Of a stretch of 64,000 bases of DNA, positions 1-7,776 are shown in pieces. How positions within the stretch are numbered: the stretch's first letter is position 1; the number at the start of each line of letters is the position of its first letter. The position numbers and the translations under genes were made by a program. Below the pieces are notes generated by a model that made no database searches, had not been told where the DNA came from, and saw only the letters and a list, made by a program, of their open reading frames with translations. This DNA is from Desulfogranum marinum (GTDB lineage Bacteria > Desulfobacterota > Desulfobulbia > Desulfobulbales > Desulfobulbaceae): positions 1 through 64,000 of the forward strand of contig NZ_JAFFQD010000030.1 of NCBI RefSeq assembly GCF_016918565.1. The letters run 5' to 3'.

Positions 1-104
1 GCGCCAAGTATAACTCAAAATTTGATTCGTTCTTTGATCAGTATGAGAAAAGTGCGCAGGAAAAAAGGGTCTCACGAGAGAAGAGGATTCGGCGTGTTAA
101 ATGA
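1..104 (+). CDS. C-terminal fragment of an unidentified charged protein
   Basis: An open frame enters from the left edge (first full codon at base 3) and ends with TGA at 102-104. The 33 visible residues are very rich in Lys, Arg and Glu, with coding-like codon use, and end in a basic tail (REKRIRRVK). I recognise no family. The end overlaps the last bases of the convergent small ORF at 97-222. The fragment is too short to assign a role, and a chance open frame cannot be excluded. Confidence 0.3.
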   Translation, partial: AKYNSKFDSFFDQYEKSAQEKRVSREKRIRRVK

Positions 105-222
105 TTCCATAAACGTCGGATGCACCCATCTTCATTGTTTGAGCAGTAACTCCAGGGCTAATAGCCACAAACAATACGACAACAATACTCAGTAAAATTG
201 TTTGTATTGATTGCATGTTCAT
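97..222 (-). CDS. 41-residue small membrane or exported peptide
   Basis: This ORF encodes 41 residues: a polar start (MNMQSIQT), one hydrophobic helix of about 20 residues (ILLSIVVVLFVAI), then a possible signal-peptidase site (SPGVTAQT) and a short polar tail. A good ribosome-binding site (AGGAG, 7 bases before ATG) supports translation. It could be a single-pass small membrane protein or a short secreted peptide. It is too small for family recognition. The gene stands alone, with the FmdB-type gene starting divergently 145 bases away. Confidence 0.4.
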   Translation of the reverse strand: MNMQSIQTILLSIVVVLFVAISPGVTAQTMKMGASDVYGII

Positions 223-366
223 TATGTTTCTCCTTGTTACCGGCGTCTGTCGTAGCATACCTGGGATGAAAAGCTGCCCTATTGATCAACAGCACGAAGG
301 ACTTCGTTTTAATATCAAAGTATATTTTGGATGATTATTTTATCTACGAATGAGGGAGTTTTACCC

Positions 367-558
367 ATGCCTATTTTGGAATATACGTGTAAACAATGTG
401 GTAAAGAGTTTGAGAGAGTTGTTTTGTCAGGTAAAGAAAAGGGGATCACTTGTCCTGCATGCAAAAGCAAGGATGTAAAGAAAAATATGAGCGCATCCTC
501 TTTTATGGGCGCCAGTATCGGCACCTGTGCAACGTCTTTCCCCAAAGGCCCTTCATGA
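367..558 (+). CDS. FmdB-family zinc-ribbon protein
   Basis: This 63-residue protein starts MPILEYTCKQCG and has two CxxC knuckles (YTCKQCG near residue 8 and ITCPACK near residue 29). Together these form the zinc ribbon of the FmdB putative regulatory family. Such proteins are small, cytoplasmic and mostly uncharacterised; the name comes from a gene near formamidase. The start at 367 is preferred over an in-frame ATG at 331 because a GAGGGAG ribosome-binding site lies just upstream and family members begin MP-x-Y-x-C. The glycine/serine-rich tail is typical. An AACCTTC stem-loop follows the stop. Confidence 0.8.
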   Translation: MPILEYTCKQCGKEFERVVLSGKEKGITCPACKSKDVKKNMSASSFMGASIGTCATSFPKGPS

Positions 559-589
559 GCGCAATGAATGAACCTTCAGTTTGAAGGTT

Positions 590-622
590 AAAAAAAGTAA
601 AACGGGGTCTGACCCCATTTTA
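590..622 (-). terminator. rho-independent terminator after the integron cassette
   Basis: Read on the minus strand, a strong stem (GTAAAAtGGGGTC paired with GACCCCgTTTTAC) is followed by seven Ts. It lies directly beyond the attC site of the SecY-like cassette, so it would end transcription of that gene. The GGGGTCnGACCCC palindrome is also a motif that recurs in many bacterial genomes, so a mobile-repeat origin is possible. Confidence 0.7.
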
Positions 623-623
623 C

Positions 624-683
624 TCCTAACGTTGAATTCAGCGGCCGGCGCTTTTTCGGGTCCGCTGGAATGGTTTGTTGGAC
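624..683 (-). other. attC recombination site (60 bp)
   Basis: On the minus strand the site reads R' GTCCAAC, then L' ending CCAGCGG, a GC-rich centre, L'' CCGCTGAAT, and R'' GTTAGGA. L' (ATTCCAGCGG) and L'' (CCGCTGAAT) are complementary except for one extra base, the extrahelical base that orients attC recombination. Length, core sequences and the AAC...GTT ends match the attC consensus; only the last base of R'' deviates. Confidence 0.8.
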
Positions 684-2167
684 ATTTTATCGTTTCTTTA
701 AACCTAACCCACCATAATAACGAGAAATAATTTCTATTACTCGTTCTGCCTCATATGCCGGAATCATGAGATTTATAGGTATATATGGGCCAAAGAAATA
801 TAGCAAATGTCTATGATAATACCCTTGTAAGTAAAACTTGATATTTTCATCGATAAGGTGATTTTTGATCATAGTGGCATGATGTAGATCTTGAAACTCT
901 GCAATTTTGTATGCTTTATCGTGGATATTTTCATTCCAAAGTCTAAATCGTGATACAAAATCTAAACTAATAACCGCTACTATAATTAAAGATGTGCCAC
1001 CAAGGTAAAATGGGATATTAAAACCAGTAATTGTGATGGTTGGCAAGATGAGTACTGCGCAAAGAAATATTGTCCAAGGCAAGTTCATGAATAGGAATTT
1101 CTTTTTTATAGAATCAATTGAAAAGTTCTGATTCCCTTCTGAATTCCACCCCCATTGTTTTAGAGTCTCGAATCTTTTATTTGGGCTTAAAAACGACCAG
1201 CCAAACAAGTAGCTTAATAATATGACTAAAATGCAAGAAAAAAAGTAATAAGAAAAAGACCCTGGGTATAATGAGTTTGCAAATGATTCAAAACCACCCA
1301 TGAAAGAAAATAGAGTCGCAGGCAGCATTAGTAAGGAGGTTGCATAACCGATTATCTCTTTGCCTGACAGGCAAGAGCTTAGTTTGAAGAAGTTTGAAAC
1401 AGACTCATCTGAGCTGTGTTTCAGTGGTATTGAAAATGTTGTTTTTACCAAGACGATTGGTATGAAGACAAAAAGAAATATGACTACAAGGGCAAAAACG
1501 ACGACGTAAAAAAAGTTTTGCTGAAATTCACTTGTGTGGTCAAAGAATTTTAAAAAATTGTCAAACAAATTAAAACATGCGCCCGAAAAAATTAATAAAG
1601 AAATTCCATTACCAATTCCAAATTTTGTGATAATTTCTGCTAAAAATAGGAGAACAAATACTGCAGTTACTAATGTTGCTAAAAGTGCAAAAAATTGCAT
1701 ATTATTGGAGAGGTTTAAAATTTTCACTCCAGAAGGAGATAGCATGCCTTTTAAACCATGAATGATAAAGTATCCCTGAACTACACTTAATATTAGAGTT
1801 AGCCCCATTGCATATTTTTTCAGCACTTTTCTTCCATAATATTCACCCGTACGATGTTTTTTCAGAAATGGAATAAAAAGTGAGAGTAATTCAACCAAAA
1901 TATAGGCAGAAACAAATGGCATGATACCCAATGCTGTAATTGAAATATGGCTAAAGAAATCATTGCCCAGAAATGAGCCGCCTATTGTTTCTGAAAATGA
2001 GTAGAGTCCCCCTAAATCAACAAATGGCATAGGTATCATTAGCATCAATCGATAAGCTGCTAGCAAGGTTATTGATATCAGCAATTCTTTTATAATTTGG
2101 TTTTTCGAGGCGGTCATTGATTGGGGTAAGTTTATTGATGCCGTTTATCTATTTTTGGAGTGTCCAA
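630..2167 (-). mobile_element. integron gene cassette carrying a SecY-like gene
   Basis: On the minus strand the unit starts TTGGAC at 2167, after a GTTGGAC core site. It carries one gene (2117 to 687) and ends in an attC whose first core (GTCCAAC, 677-683) is the exact complement of the cassette start, as expected when a circular cassette is inserted. Only 3 bases separate the stop codon from the attC. The unit is 1,538 bp with one gene in the attC orientation. No integron integrase is visible, so this may be a solitary cassette (a CALIN-type locus) or the edge of a larger array to the left. Confidence 0.75.
687..2117 (-). CDS. Divergent SecY-family translocase paralogue with C-terminal DUF2007-like domain
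   Basis: This 476-residue, very hydrophobic protein has SecY hallmarks: ALGIMPFVSAYI (62-73; compare LGIMPYISASI in SecY), KFGIGNGISLLIF (165-177; the SecY GIGNGIS motif), and later IPLKHSS and LLMLPATLFSFMGG. Helices cover roughly residues 1-395. The last 76 residues (401-476) form a soluble domain resembling DUF2007 (KIAEFQDLHHATMIKNHL and a VPxxEAERV-like segment). Housekeeping SecY sits in ribosomal operons with no such tail, so this is an accessory paralogue. No SecA, SecE or obvious substrate lies nearby. No clear Shine-Dalgarno precedes the ATG, as is common in cassette genes. The gene fills an integron cassette. Its function is unknown; roles in membrane insertion or in modifying Sec are possible. 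Confidence 0.75.
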   Translation of the reverse strand: MTASKNQIIKELLISITLLAAYRLMLMIPMPFVDLGGLYSFSETIGGSFLGNDFFSHISITALGIMPFVSAYILVELLSLFIPFLKKHRTGEYYGRKVLKKYAMGLTLILSVVQGYFIIHGLKGMLSPSGVKILNLSNNMQFFALLATLVTAVFVLLFLAEIITKFGIGNGISLLIFSGACFNLFDNFLKFFDHTSEFQQNFFYVVVFALVVIFLFVFIPIVLVKTTFSIPLKHSSDESVSNFFKLSSCLSGKEIIGYATSLLMLPATLFSFMGGFESFANSLYPGSFSYYFFSCILVILLSYLFGWSFLSPNKRFETLKQWGWNSEGNQNFSIDSIKKKFLFMNLPWTIFLCAVLILPTITITGFNIPFYLGGTSLIIVAVISLDFVSRFRLWNENIHDKAYKIAEFQDLHHATMIKNHLIDENIKFYLQGYYHRHLLYFFGPYIPINLMIPAYEAERVIEIISRYYGGLGLKKR

Positions 2168-2217
2168 CAGTGCAATACATGGAAAAGATCCATAATAATA
2201 TTGCCTTATAGCTGGAC
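2162..2217 (-). other. second attC-like site (56 bp, degenerate)
   Basis: On the minus strand the site reads R' GTCCAGC (one mismatch from RYYYAAC), L' GCAATA, an inner hairpin ATGGA/TCCAT, L'' TATTGC and R'' GTTGGAC. The complementary ends and inner arms make an attC-like fold that provides the left boundary of the SecY cassette. The rest of the 2118-2448 gap holds only a weak 64-codon ORF (minus, 2240-2434) that I cannot support as a gene. Confidence 0.55.
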
Positions 2218-2448
2218 ATGTTTTTCATAATATTGAATATCATGGAGTCCGAAGAGGAAAACTATATCCATTTATTACTCCATCCACCCAGCTTTCCACG
2301 ATAACTAATATTGAAATGCGCAACATGAAAAAAGGATCCTCAAAATTAAATAATTGAACACCTTTACTTTTTACTTTTATTGGGGTAAACGGTGTGATTA
2401 CTTTCCCTGAACATCCTGTCCACACCATGCACATTTGTTACCCCATGG

Positions 2449-3588
2449 TTACTCCTGCGGGGTAAGCCGAAGCAAACGACCACCTTTTTTATCCTCCAGC
2501 ACCCATATGGCACCTTTGGGTCCTTGCTCAACCTCCCGTATCCGTTTGCCCATGGAAAAACGTTCGACCTCTTCGGCCTGGTCGCCTTCAATCTTGATTC
2601 GTACGAGAGATTCTGACCTGAGTCCGCCGAGAAAGGCATTCCCCTGCCAGGCTGGAAAGAGCGAACCATTGTAAATAATCAGTCCTGAGGGAGCAACGGT
2701 GGGCACCCAGTAGACCTCTGGTGCATTGAATTCCGGACGCGTGTCATGGTCAGGGATGGGAATACCTGAGTATTGATCGCCCCAGGAAACAATTGGCCAA
2801 CCGTAATTATCCCCAGCAACAGTAAGGTTAAATTCATCACCGTGCCTTGGGCCCATTTCGTGTGTCCACAGTCGCCCCTGCCCATCAAAAGCAATACCAA
2901 GCAGATTGCGATGCCCCAGGGACCAGAAGGTTTTCGCGAGTTCGCCCTTGTCCTGAAACGGGTTATCTGCGGGCACTGAGCCGTCTGCGTTGAGCCTGAT
3001 AACTTTGCCCAAGTCTTGGGTCCAGCTTTGGGCCGGCTTCTGTTTTTGCCGTTCACCGGAAGTGATGAATAATTTTCCATCTGGGCTGAATGCCAACCGA
3101 TGTGAGTAATGCCCACTCCCTGATACTTTCGGTGTCTGCCGCCAGATGACTTCCACGTTTTCCAGTTTTGGCTTGGCAGAAGCAGGACGGAATGTGGCCC
3201 GGGCAACGACAGCACCCCTTTTTCCATATGCATCCTCCTCAGCATACGAAAAGTATACCCAGTGGTTCTCCTCGTACTGAGGATGGAGGATTATATCACC
3301 CAGACCACCCTGCCCCCCGTAAGCTACTTCAGGTACACCTTCTACGGTTATTGTTGAGCGATCATCCAGGTTGACGAGGAGTAAAGTGCCGGGTTTCTCC
3401 GTTACCAGGAGGTTTCCATCAGGTAGAAAGGTCATAGCCCAGGGTTCATTGAATGCGCCAAAACTTTGCGCAAAAAGGGTTGACCCGGCATTGCCGTTGA
3501 TTGTGTTGTCGGCAGACGCTGCGTAGATTGGGCAGGAAAGGAGGAGCAACAAGAGAGAGAGGTAAGATACTGATCGTAAAGATTGCAT
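2449..3588 (-). CDS. PQQ-dependent aldose sugar dehydrogenase, periplasmic
   Basis: This 379-residue protein has a type I signal peptide (about 25 residues, ending near YAASA) and a beta-propeller of the soluble glucose/aldose dehydrogenase family. Landmarks are a [17 protein letters not shown] blade near the start, [13 protein letters not shown], a catalytic-His type [14 protein letters not shown] segment, and [10 protein letters not shown]. Family members oxidise sugars in the periplasm using pyrroloquinoline quinone and calcium. The start at 3588 is chosen over 3651 because it has a GGAGA ribosome-binding site and puts the signal peptide at the N-terminus. No PQQ biosynthesis genes are in the window, so cofactor supply is unknown. 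It appears to be a single-gene unit. Confidence 0.85.
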   Translation of the reverse strand: MQSLRSVSYLSLLLLLLSCPIYAASADNTINGNAGSTLFAQSFGAFNEPWAMTFLPDGNLLVTEKPGTLLLVNLDDRSTITVEGVPEVAYGGQGGLGDIILHPQYEENHWVYFSYAEEDAYGKRGAVVARATFRPASAKPKLENVEVIWRQTPKVSGSGHYSHRLAFSPDGKLFITSGERQKQKPAQSWTQDLGKVIRLNADGSVPADNPFQDKGELAKTFWSLGHRNLLGIAFDGQGRLWTHEMGPRHGDEFNLTVAGDNYGWPIVSWGDQYSGIPIPDHDTRPEFNAPEVYWVPTVAPSGLIIYNGSLFPAWQGNAFLGGLRSESLVRIKIEGDQAEEVERFSMGKRIREVEQGPKGAIWVLEDKKGGRLLRLTPQE

Positions 3589-3831
3589 AATTGTCTCCAC
3601 TTGAAAATGACAATGGACACCTGGAGGAACCAGGTTGTCATGTAAGTTCAACAGATTAGACGATACATCTGTCGCTATTTCAAGTCAAACAAAATACAGG
3701 CTACAGGGGAAATGAACAATTCCAGGTCGGGTGGTGGCTTCTGGTTACAGAAGCAGAGAAGAAGGTGGACGCTCATTATCTTGTGGCGAGGAAAAGGTAC
3801 CCATAGGGTTGGGGCTTACTTGCCGAAACCA

Positions 3832-4521
3832 CTATTTTTGATCCTTTTGCCTTTTCATTCCTTTTGGTCGGCAAATCATATCCGATTCGTACACATGGAC
3901 GCCGGACGATGGTTCTTGATGAGCCACCATTACCATAAAGCGAGCAACTGCTTCTGCCTGGACTGGTTGATATTTCCCCAGCGGCCCCCGCAAAAGCAGT
4001 TGCAGCACGGGAGTTAACAGTGTTCCTACTTTCTCTCCCAGGCGGAATTCTTTTCTGGATCCCAGCAGCAACGATGGTCGAATAATACGTAAGCACGGAT
4101 ACCCCACATGCTTGAGCGCCGTTTCCATCTCCCCCTTCACCCGGCTATAGAATACCTTTGCGTTTTTATCGGCACCCATCGAAGAGATTACCAGAAATTG
4201 GATTGCACCTTTTTTTCTCATCAGCTCAGCTATTGTAAGCACCAGAGTAAAGTCTACCTCTCTAAAGGCTTGTTGAGATCCGGCTTTTTTAATCGTGGTT
4301 CCCAAACAGCAAAAGACATCATGCACCTCTATCCCTGCCAGCGCAGGCTCCAGGTTATCAAATCGTGCATATACTGTTTTGAGCTTAAGATGGGTCGTGG
4401 GCTGAGGACTTCTTACAAGAGCAATGACCCCTGCATACGCTGGGTCCTTGAGGAGTGCCTGGAGGCAGTACCCGCCGATAAGTCCGGTTGCCCCCACGAT
4501 GAGTGCTTTTTTGGTTGCCAT
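3832..4521 (-). CDS. NAD(P)-binding Rossmann oxidoreductase (NmrA/HTATIP2-like)
   Basis: This 229-residue atypical short-chain dehydrogenase starts with a nucleotide-binding GATGLIGGYCL motif (residues 11-21). It also has DVFCCLGTT and FLVISSMGADK segments and a YSRVKGEME stretch that puts Tyr and Lys in the YxxxK arrangement. This pattern fits the NmrA/HTATIP2 subgroup, often annotated as NAD(P)H-binding proteins or putative nucleoside-diphosphate-sugar epimerases. The substrate is unknown. The protein is cytoplasmic, with no signal peptide. It is transcribed alone between the sugar dehydrogenase and the NTPase gene. The 3652-3831 gap shows nothing recognisable. Confidence 0.8.
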   Translation of the reverse strand: MATKKALIVGATGLIGGYCLQALLKDPAYAGVIALVRSPQPTTHLKLKTVYARFDNLEPALAGIEVHDVFCCLGTTIKKAGSQQAFREVDFTLVLTIAELMRKKGAIQFLVISSMGADKNAKVFYSRVKGEMETALKHVGYPCLRIIRPSLLLGSRKEFRLGEKVGTLLTPVLQLLLRGPLGKYQPVQAEAVARFMVMVAHQEPSSGVHVYESDMICRPKGMKRQKDQK

Positions 4522-4637
4522 GAATTGCCTCTGTTTTGAAAATAAATGCGTTCAACACTGTTCATAGCCATAGAAAACGCTCAACCACCTCCCAAACTAC
4601 TTGCTCCTCCAAAACGACATTACGAGTAATACTCCTT

Positions 4638-5174
4638 TTACATACGGATAACTTCATCACTGACGCCCATTAAGGCTTCGGTCAACGTTCTTTCCCGCTT
4701 GGTCAGCTCTGAATCTGCAAACGTAATCCCATAGTAGGCGTTAATAATTCGAGTTGAACTTTTTGCCAACGTTTCAAGAAACAGGTCATAATTACCGGCT
4801 TGGAGATAAAGGGTTGCATCGTTAACAAACAAAATATCCCGCTTCTGCCCAGCAAACTCCGCAAACAATCCTTCTATTTTACGAGCGTTCTCAGCCGCCA
4901 GCTCAAGGGTATGCTCCGCATCCCTGCCCATAAGGCGGGGCGCAATAATCTGGGTGGTCAGGTACATAACAGGCGTTCCTGGACCAAGGGGCAGCTTTCC
5001 GCCGATCCCTTGAACAGGATCTGGAGACAAATCCAGCACTACTATCTGCTCACCGTATCCAGCATGGAGGAACTGCTCCAGGACCGTAGTGGTCTTGGTG
5101 GTCTTGCCGGAGTTAACATCACCGGCAATCAGGGTCTGCCTGTTAAGATAGTGTTGAATATCGACATCCTGCAT
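4638..5174 (-). CDS. P-loop NTPase coupled to the riboswitch-controlled transporter
   Basis: This 178-residue protein has a clear Walker A motif near the N-terminus (GDVNSGKTT, about residues 18-26), a Walker B-like IVVLDLSPDP and a second DILFVNDATLYLQ strand. The ATG at 5174 overlaps the stop of the transporter gene by one base (TAATG), so translation is probably coupled. An upstream in-frame extension to 5414 only overlaps the transporter and is rejected. I recognise no exact family. It is a small cytosolic ATP- or GTP-binding protein with no ABC signature motif. By context it should work with the Nramp-like transporter, perhaps by energising or gating it, or in delivery or modification of the substrate. 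Confidence 0.7.
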   Translation of the reverse strand: MQDVDIQHYLNRQTLIAGDVNSGKTTKTTTVLEQFLHAGYGEQIVVLDLSPDPVQGIGGKLPLGPGTPVMYLTTQIIAPRLMGRDAEHTLELAAENARKIEGLFAEFAGQKRDILFVNDATLYLQAGNYDLFLETLAKSSTRIINAYYGITFADSELTKRERTLTEALMGVSDEVIRM

Positions 5175-6436
5175 TACATAATCCCAAATTGAGTAAGAAG
5201 AAACCTGACGGCAAGAAAGGAGGTCACCAACAAAGTGAGGCCACCCATAAAATTGAGTAAAGCCGAATTCTTGACGGTGCAGCCTGATCGGTTGAGCAGG
5301 TAGAGAATAATCGCGATGACCAACGGGGTGCCAGTAAGGCCCAGGGCAAGCATCAATGGGAGCAGGAGGAAAAAGCTGCCCTTGACAAAGGGACCGAGCA
5401 TACTCACCAAACATCCGGCAAAAACCGCTCCTGCAAAACGCTTATCCTTAACATTCTGTGCCCATCCCATTTTCCCGGAAATGAAATATGCTCCAGCCAT
5501 AAAGGTGGGAGAAAGGGTGGACAGCGTTGCAGCCCAGAGGCCGATCATGAAAATTTTCATGGCACTGTCCCCTAAAAGAGGCTGTAGAGCCAATGCTGCG
5601 TCTGTTGCCCTTTTCACTCCAATTCCATTGGGATGAAGTACGGCTGCAGCTACCAGAAAAATAGCGACACTGTAGAGACCAAAAGCCATCCCCATTGAGG
5701 TTACGGTGTCGAATCTTGCCAGGGGCAGGTCTTTAGGTTTCCAATCTCTGGCATTGGTATTGTAGGTATGCATCCCGATAATGGTGATGTGAACCGCACC
5801 GCCCATGATAGCCGCCATCATCAGGGCCGCATCAATGCCGCCCGGCAGATTAGGAAGAATTCCCCCCAAGATTCCTGCGGCCGAGAGATCTGCCATAAAA
5901 AGGGTCGCCACAAAACATGCCACAACAAAGATAACCAGGATTTTGCAAACTGTTTCAAATTTCCGATATCCTTTGCGCACCAGAAAAAGAGTGATCAGTA
6001 TGCCGTATACAACTCCCCAGTATGGGGTTTCCAGGCCGGTCACCAGTGAGGTTACGCCTGCAAGGGCGTTCATGAGGAACATGGCGGCCAGCCAGGTGGC
6101 CAGGAGTGCGTCAATGGTGAGTATCCATGCCCAGCTTTTGCCTAAGTATTTTTCCGTTGCCTCAATTATGCCCATTCCTTCCAGGATACCGACCCTGGCA
6201 GCCAGATACTGTGCGGTGGTGCCGAATACAGCACTCAAGATTACCACCCACAGCATCTTGTAGCCGTATGTTGCTCCGGCAATGGCTACGCTGGCCAGGG
6301 TTGCCGGCCCGCAGGCCACGGCACCGATGATCCATGCCGGACCCAACTGACTGATATAATGACTGTATCTTTGTATGACAGAAACGCTTTGCTCCCCACC
6401 TTTGGGGGAACGGGTTAGAGCTTCTCCGCTTTTCAT
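5174..6436 (-). CDS. Nramp-superfamily membrane transporter lacking the metal-binding motifs
   Basis: This 420-residue protein has about 11 membrane helices and an Nramp-like start (LGPAWIIGAVACGPATLAS, then GYKMLWVV). Canonical Nramp carries DPGN in helix 1 for Mn/Fe binding; here that position reads ACGPA (residues 41-45). The helix-6 metal motif (MPH context) is also absent (GGAVHITIIGMHT). Loss of both argues against classical Mn/Fe transport. The start at 6436 has an AAGGAGA ribosome-binding site; longer in-frame starts run through the TPP riboswitch and are rejected. The leader suggests expression is switched by thiamine pyrophosphate. The cargo could be thiamine, a precursor such as HMP or the thiazole, or a cofactor metal. 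Confidence 0.85.
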   Translation of the reverse strand: MKSGEALTRSPKGGEQSVSVIQRYSHYISQLGPAWIIGAVACGPATLASVAIAGATYGYKMLWVVILSAVFGTTAQYLAARVGILEGMGIIEATEKYLGKSWAWILTIDALLATWLAAMFLMNALAGVTSLVTGLETPYWGVVYGILITLFLVRKGYRKFETVCKILVIFVVACFVATLFMADLSAAGILGGILPNLPGGIDAALMMAAIMGGAVHITIIGMHTYNTNARDWKPKDLPLARFDTVTSMGMAFGLYSVAIFLVAAAVLHPNGIGVKRATDAALALQPLLGDSAMKIFMIGLWAATLSTLSPTFMAGAYFISGKMGWAQNVKDKRFAGAVFAGCLVSMLGPFVKGSFFLLLPLMLALGLTGTPLVIAIILYLLNRSGCTVKNSALLNFMGGLTLLVTSFLAVRFLLTQFGIM

Positions 6437-6543
6437 GCACAATCTCCTTTTGCATCGGCAACGATTAAAAACAACGAGACTGTCGGGGAAAGGCGGGAAG
6501 GCTTTGCAGGAGGCTGGAAAAATTCCGGCGGGGAAAGCGATCT

Positions 6544-6628
6544 CCGAATTCCCTGCGACAGTATGAACTGTATCAGGTTCGATGGGTATGATCTCAGCCC
6601 TGCCACTAGTGCAGAACACCCCAATCGG
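6544..6628 (-). promoter_or_regulatory. TPP (thiamine pyrophosphate) riboswitch
   Basis: On the minus strand the conserved THI-box pieces appear in order: GGGGTG, then GGCTGAGATCATACCC, then GAACCTGATACAGTT, then GTCGCAGGGAA. A short closing stem (CCGA/TCGG) brackets them. This is the class of aptamer that binds thiamine pyrophosphate and usually represses when bound. It lies 108 bases before the ATG of the Nramp-like gene. The expression platform between aptamer and ATG is GC-rich, but I could not assign a definite terminator or anti-Shine-Dalgarno pairing. The 6629-6798 region beyond it should hold the promoter. Confidence 0.93.
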
Positions 6629-6798
6629 AATGAGCAAGTACTAATGAGTAATGATAAAAAAAGCAATTTATTTTATTTCCTGATTACGCAAGCTACTCTG
6701 CCGATTATTGGCCTAAGCAGCCAGCGGACTGATTGCATGTATTTTTCCACCGGCAGCCTGATCAAAGGCTGCGCTATCTCCTTGGCATACAATCTATG

Positions 6799-6832
6799 AA
6801 AAAAAGGCAACATATCCTTGGATCAGTTGCCT
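6799..6832 (-). terminator. rho-independent terminator of the YkgJ-type gene
   Basis: On the minus strand a perfect 7-bp stem (AGGCAAC/GTTGCCT) with a 14-base loop is followed by a run of Ts. It lies 57 bases past the stop of the gene at 6889-7287 and separates it from the thiamine-regulated unit. Confidence 0.8.
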
Positions 6833-6888
6833 GACGCTGTCCTGAGCAATCCAAAGTATCTCCCGGAGCCAATGAAGCTTTCAGCAGA

Positions 6889-7287
6889 TTAAGAACCGCT
6901 CTTAAAACGGTCTGCTATATACTGTTCTATGCGGGGCTGGATAGTTTCCAGCAAATCTTCACGTTCCAGATATGGACAGGGGCGCTCATACGGAAACTCA
7001 CGGCACTGTCTGGGGCGGGCAGTGTGAATCATACAGCGGGCATGAAACTTGTTATTGTTGAGGAAAATACAAGAGCCGTCTTCCCTGACCTTGAAGGTAT
7101 TTTTTCCTTCCATATACCGTAGCCTAACCGTCCCATCAGTAATGTGAAAATGGCGGGCTATCCGATTGATATCAATGGCATCCAGATAGAGCGTTGACCC
7201 TTGCAAACGGTAGCAGCAGTAGCCGGGACAATAATTACAGTAGGTTTTATTTCCGGCAAGACAATAGAGAACTGTGGATTTTTTCAT
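6889..7287 (-). CDS. YkgJ-family cysteine-cluster protein
   Basis: The 132-residue product carries the cysteine pattern of the YkgJ/UPF0153 family: YCNYCPGYCCYRL near residue 17 and a later RCMIHTARPRQCREFPY. These residues are thought to bind zinc or an Fe-S cluster; the biochemical role is unknown. The start at 7287 (MKKSTVLYCLAG) places the first cluster at the usual position. An open frame continues upstream to 7446 but lacks family features. The ribosome-binding site is weak, so the start is uncertain. It is a monocistronic gene ended by its own terminator. Confidence 0.75.
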   Translation of the reverse strand: MKKSTVLYCLAGNKTYCNYCPGYCCYRLQGSTLYLDAIDINRIARHFHITDGTVRLRYMEGKNTFKVREDGSCIFLNNNKFHARCMIHTARPRQCREFPYERPCPYLEREDLLETIQPRIEQYIADRFKSGS

Positions 7288-7541
7288 GGACAGGCCAGGG
7301 TAGAGGTGAACGCATAGAGCCTGAGGCGACACTCTTTCCAGGCATATATATCCATGATACATACTGCTGAACCTGCTACCCCACAAGCTATTTTGCATTC
7401 CCCCACCAGCCACTCTACATAGTGTGCCATTTTTCCTTTTCAGCAACAGGACTTACCGGCTGAGATCTGAAAAAAACAGGTTGTTTTTCACTCAAGATGC
7501 ATCCTGACCAGTGCACGCATTTCCTTCTTTTCACCCTTTCA

Positions 7542-7555
7542 TTGCAGTTCTGCAA
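7542..7555. promoter_or_regulatory. dyad TTGCA-N4-TGCAA, candidate activator site
   Basis: This is a perfect dyad (TTGCA GTTC TGCAA), with a TTGCAA half-site 8 bases further on. It has the same form as the dyads at 8589-8602 and 8622-8635. It lies about 80 bases before a -24/-12 promoter, the usual distance for a sigma-54 enhancer-binding protein. Confidence 0.55.
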
Positions 7556-7633
7556 TCATTTATTGCAATACTCCAAACAACCATGCAACGCATAACCTAC
7601 TGAATATTATACATAAAGCTACAAAAAACTCAT

Positions 7634-7648
7634 TGGCACAGTACGTGC
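7634..7648 (+). promoter_or_regulatory. candidate sigma-54 (-24/-12) promoter
   Basis: TGGCAC-N5-GTGC has the invariant GG and GC ten bases apart, as in the sigma-54 consensus TGGCACG-N4-TTGC. It lies 129 bases before the membrane-protein gene at 7777 and below the dyad at 7542. One base of the -12 box deviates. The 7288-7776 gap holds nothing else recognisable. Confidence 0.5.
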
Positions 7649-7776
7649 AGTGAATAAAACAACTAAAGAAAATTTTTCATGAACTTATTCATGAAGACAA
7701 TTTAAGGGTAATCATCCGGAATTTAAAACATCCCAGGTGATTATACTGACTAATTACAAAAGATTGGAGACGCGTC

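Noticed and set aside
2240-2434. 64-codon minus-strand ORF next to the second attC-like site
   Set aside because: Position fits a cassette gene, but composition is not coding-like and no ribosome-binding site or family is seen.
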